Source of the DNA: Anaerolinea sp.
Lineage (GTDB): Bacteria > Chloroflexota > Anaerolineae > Anaerolineales > Villigracilaceae
Length of the DNA stretch: 37,123 nt
Reading direction: 5' to 3'
Assembly (NCBI GenBank): GCA_020047815.1
Contig: JAIFNG010000054.1
Span: 1 to 37,123 of the forward strand
In this document: positions 34,664 through 37,123 of the stretch, one piece after another
Numbering within the stretch: the stretch's first letter is position 1
How the letters are laid out: each line of letters starts with the position of its first letter
Program-made: the position numbers and the translations under genes
Notes under the pieces: generated by a model
Databases searched by the model: none
The model's input: the letters and a program-made list of their open reading frames with translations, nothing else
What the model was told of the DNA's origin: nothing

Positions 34664-34930
34664 ATGGGACGCACACTTCCTTCGATCACTCAGGAATTTC
34701 TGAACGAAGAAGCCTCGTTCGCCCGGTTTCGCCGTGCGTTGCGCAGAAGCGACCAGATCGCATTGGATGATCTGTTTGCACTGGCGCGACAGCATCTGGC
34801 TGCCACAGCCTACGCTTCACACGCGCTTCCATTTGAAACACTCCTGCTGTGTATGTTATTGGAAGAGCACAAGGAAGTTATGAAACTGCGCCAATATGTT
34901 GAGGTAAGCCGTGACGGAAAAGGGCAGTGA
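34664..34930 (+). CDS. Small helical partner protein of the PolB cassette
   Basis: 88 residues, mainly helical: S-F-A-R-F-R-R-A-L-R-R-S-D, then L-D-D-L-F-A-L-A-R-Q-H and L-P-F-E-T-L-L-L-C-M-L-L-E-E-H-K-E. Starts like M-G-R-T-L-P with a downstream F-R-R-A-L-R remind me of short proteins found beside PolB2 in haloarchaea, but I cannot check this. It starts 2 bases after the RecA-like gene and its last 20 bases overlap the polymerase start, a strong sign of coupled expression. It may bridge the other two proteins; that is inference. Confidence 0.65.
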   Translation: MGRTLPSITQEFLNEEASFARFRRALRRSDQIALDDLFALARQHLAATAYASHALPFETLLLCMLLEEHKEVMKLRQYVEVSRDGKGQ

Positions 34931-37123
34931 AATTCATGGTTGGCTTTTTGACATTTTTCCAAGTGAGAAAGGCTTGACGGTATGGGTATTAGGGGATGAC
35001 GGGAAACGCCAGGCCTTGCATCATGACTTTCCAATTGCTTTTTATGTGGCAGGGCCGTCACCACGATTGCGTGAACTATGGAAATGGCTGCTACTACAGC
35101 CTGAAAATCCAAAACTTGCCCGCGAGGAAAGACGTGATCTCTTCCTGGGTAACATTCCAGTTCTGTCCGTCACACTGGCGTATCCATCCGATTTGTCCCC
35201 GCTATTCAATCGAACATCGCAAACCTTCCCCAACCTCACTTATTACGATGCCGACATCCCGATCTCCCTGCGCTATGCGGCAGAGTATGGGGTATTTCCA
35301 CTGGCCGACTGTGAGATCAAGATAGCCTCACAAGGGCTCATCCTGGGCATTCGCGCCACACAATCGCCCTGGGATCTTGATCTGCCGCTTCCGCCATTGA
35401 CCGTGCTCGGTTTGGAGCCGGAATGTGATCCCTTTCACGCCGCGCCAACCAAAGTCTTTATACAGACGCCACAGGCCCGCTTCTCGCTAAATCTGGAGCC
35501 TGCCCGCGCCTTCATTATCGGATTGCGCGCGCTCCTGATACGCCATGACCCTGACCTGCTCCTCACGGCATGGGGCGATACCTGGCTGTTGCCACTGCTG
35601 CTTCAAATGTCCCAAGATACCGGCATTGACCTGCCCCTCAATCGCGATGCGGATCAAGCCATCAAACATCGGGATGCACGGACGTACCACGCCTATGGAC
35701 AGGTCATCCATCGCGGCAGGCAGGTGTTTCTCGCCGGACGCTGGCACATCGACATCCACAACGCGGTCATGTATCATGATTATGGGCTTGAAGGTATATG
35801 GGAGTTGGCGCGGGTGACGGCGCTGCCTGTGCAAACAGTGGCTCGGGTATCGCCGGGCACAGGTATTTCATCCATGCAGATCGTGACCGCACTCAACGAA
35901 GGAGTTCTGGTGCCATGGCACAAACAGCAGGCGGAGCATACCAAATCGATCATGGACTTGATCCACTCAGATATGGGCGGTCTGGTTTATCAACCCACCA
36001 TCGGCTTGCACAGGGATGTGGCCGAGATCGACTTCATTTCAATGTATCCAAGTGTGATGGCGAGGTTCAACATTTCGCCTGAGACCATTCGGCCGGGCAT
36101 TCGCGAAAAGGATACCAATCTCCCGGCCACCACAAGTGAACAGGGCCTTATTCCAAAGACGCTGGACCCACTGCTCAAGAAACGGATCGCGATCAAAATG
36201 CAGCTGTTAACCATGTCCAAGTGGGATATGCGCTACAAGGTCTATAAGGCTCAATCCGCGGCGCATAAATGGCTGCTGGTCACATGCTTTGGGTATCTGG
36301 GGTACAAGAATGCGCGCTTTGGGAAGATCGAGGCCCACGAGGCTGTAACAGCCTACGGCAGGGAAGTTCTGCTGAGGGCCAAGGAGGCGGCTGAAGATAT
36401 GGGGTTCTCAGTCCTTCATATTTACGTTGACGGGTTATGGGTACAGAAGCAAGGTGCGAATAAAGTGAAAGACCTGCAACCTTTGCTCGATGAAATACTC
36501 AATCGTACCGGCCTGCCAATTGCCCTGGATGGGATTTACCGCTGGATCTCTTTCCTGCCTTCACGACTGAATAATAAAGTCCCGGTGGCGAACCGCTATT
36601 TTGGCGTATTTCAAAGCGGTGAGATCAAGTGCCGCGGCATTGAACTCAGGCGGCATGATACGCCAAAGTTTATTTCTGAATTTCAAAATGAAGTGTTGGA
36701 ACTCCTGGCGAGATCCCCTGATGCCGACCATATGCCCGAATACCTGACTAAAGCCCAAGTGTTGATGGACAATAAACTCTACGATCTAAGGCACCAGCGC
36801 ATTCCGCTTGAAAAGCTGATCGTCAGGCAGACGCTCAGTCGCCCTGTGAGTGAATATCGCGTTCCATCTCCAGCATCGGTGGCCGCCAGGCAGTTAGAGG
36901 TCGCGGGGAAATTCCTGCGGCCAGGGCAAACTGTGCGGTTTATTTATACTCTTGGCGATCCCAGTGTGCGTGCTTGGGACTTGGAAGGATCGCTTGACCC
37001 AAAAATGGTCGACATCCATGTTTACAAGACGCTGCTGGGCAGAGCCATGGAAACGGTCATCCAGCCTTTTGGCTCAACAGAATTGCAGCCGGCACTTCCG
37101 CTCTTCATCTCCGACGTCGGAAA
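34911..37123 (+). CDS. Family-B DNA polymerase, PolB2-like, with degenerate catalytic motifs (3' end outside window)
   Basis: At least 737 residues from GTG 34911 (GAGGT 5 bases before) to the window edge, with no stop. Motif A: D374-F-I-S-M-Y-P-S381, as in B-family polymerases, followed by N-I-S-P-E-T. Motif B region: K446-A-Q-S-A-A-H-K453-W-L-L-V-T-C-F-G461, where Val457 stands for the usual Asn and Phe460 for Tyr. Motif C: Y505-V-D507-G-L509, so the second Asp of D-T-D is missing. The N-terminal exonuclease motifs are weak: V165-L-G-L-E-P-E171 in place of D-x-E, and W-L in place of F-D in Exo II. This matches archaeal-type PolB2 (Dpo2), a group with disrupted motifs. Synthesis may be weak, specialised for damage bypass, or absent. 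Confidence 0.85.
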   Translation, partial: MTEKGSEIHGWLFDIFPSEKGLTVWVLGDDGKRQALHHDFPIAFYVAGPSPRLRELWKWLLLQPENPKLAREERRDLFLGNIPVLSVTLAYPSDLSPLFNRTSQTFPNLTYYDADIPISLRYAAEYGVFPLADCEIKIASQGLILGIRATQSPWDLDLPLPPLTVLGLEPECDPFHAAPTKVFIQTPQARFSLNLEPARAFIIGLRALLIRHDPDLLLTAWGDTWLLPLLLQMSQDTGIDLPLNRDADQAIKHRDARTYHAYGQVIHRGRQVFLAGRWHIDIHNAVMYHDYGLEGIWELARVTALPVQTVARVSPGTGISSMQIVTALNEGVLVPWHKQQAEHTKSIMDLIHSDMGGLVYQPTIGLHRDVAEIDFISMYPSVMARFNISPETIRPGIREKDTNLPATTSEQGLIPKTLDPLLKKRIAIKMQLLTMSKWDMRYKVYKAQSAAHKWLLVTCFGYLGYKNARFGKIEAHEAVTAYGREVLLRAKEAAEDMGFSVLHIYVDGLWVQKQGANKVKDLQPLLDEILNRTGLPIALDGIYRWISFLPSRLNNKVPVANRYFGVFQSGEIKCRGIELRRHDTPKFISEFQNEVLELLARSPDADHMPEYLTKAQVLMDNKLYDLRHQRIPLEKLIVRQTLSRPVSEYRVPSPASVAARQLEVAGKFLRPGQTVRFIYTLGDPSVRAWDLEGSLDPKMVDIHVYKTLLGRAMETVIQPFGSTELQPALPLFISDVG

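Noticed and set aside
1..37123. CRISPR array, insertion sequence or prophage
   Set aside because: I found no regularly spaced direct repeats, transposase, integrase or phage structural genes.

Overview
The window looks like chromosomal DNA from an uncultured-type Chloroflexota, probably Anaerolineae. I infer this from the mix of genes: paired heterodimeric ABC exporters, a Thermus/Chloroflexi-like spread of GT4 glycosyltransferases and large membrane glycosyltransferase-like proteins, a RHH-LuxR regulator, and a family-B polymerase cassette otherwise familiar from archaea and a few bacteria. No rRNA gene or taxonomic marker is present, so this assignment is moderate. There is no CRISPR array, transposase or phage gene.

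Layout. Bases 1-6000 hold a cell-envelope/glycan block: the end of an SH3-domain protein, two large multi-membrane proteins, two GT4 glycosyltransferases and a SnoaL-like protein, with several 4-base stop/start overlaps. Bases 6100-9850 carry a deoxynucleoside kinase, a nucleotidyltransferase-fold protein of unknown role and a run of small genes (membrane protein, DUF1801, DinB, helical protein). Bases 9988-14850 hold an asymmetric ABC exporter pair and pyrB, separated by a perfect 37-base palindrome. Bases 15399-19092 form a metal-homeostasis operon: a yybP-ykoY (manganese) riboswitch with a readable terminator switch, then a DedA membrane protein and a P2A-type ATPase. Bases 19335-22513 are valS with a T-box leader whose specifier reads GUC (Val). 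Bases 22527-25328 hold a ROK sugar kinase divergent from a phosphofructokinase. Bases 25334-32842 contain an amidase, an aminotransferase / DUF6504-like / sugar-nucleotidyltransferase operon, a Nudix hydrolase, the PcrA/UvrD helicase and mscL. A tRNA-Gly(TCC) follows at 33094-33165.

The most interesting region is 33566-37123. A near-consensus promoter with a LexA-type box (GAAC-N4-GTTC) in its spacer drives a RHH-LuxR regulator. A terminator and a second, weaker promoter follow, then three tightly coupled genes: a RecA-superfamily protein that has lost its P-loop, an 88-residue partner, and a family-B DNA polymerase with degenerate exonuclease motifs and a polymerase motif C that lacks the second catalytic Asp (PolB2-like). 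By analogy with ImuA-ImuB-DnaE2 I propose a damage-inducible, non-canonical polymerase cassette. The polymerase runs off the end of the window.

Regulation visible in sequence: two riboswitches (Mn2+ and T-box), five promoters with good hexamers, several intrinsic terminators, and three genes whose promoter spacing predicts leaderless or nearly leaderless mRNAs.
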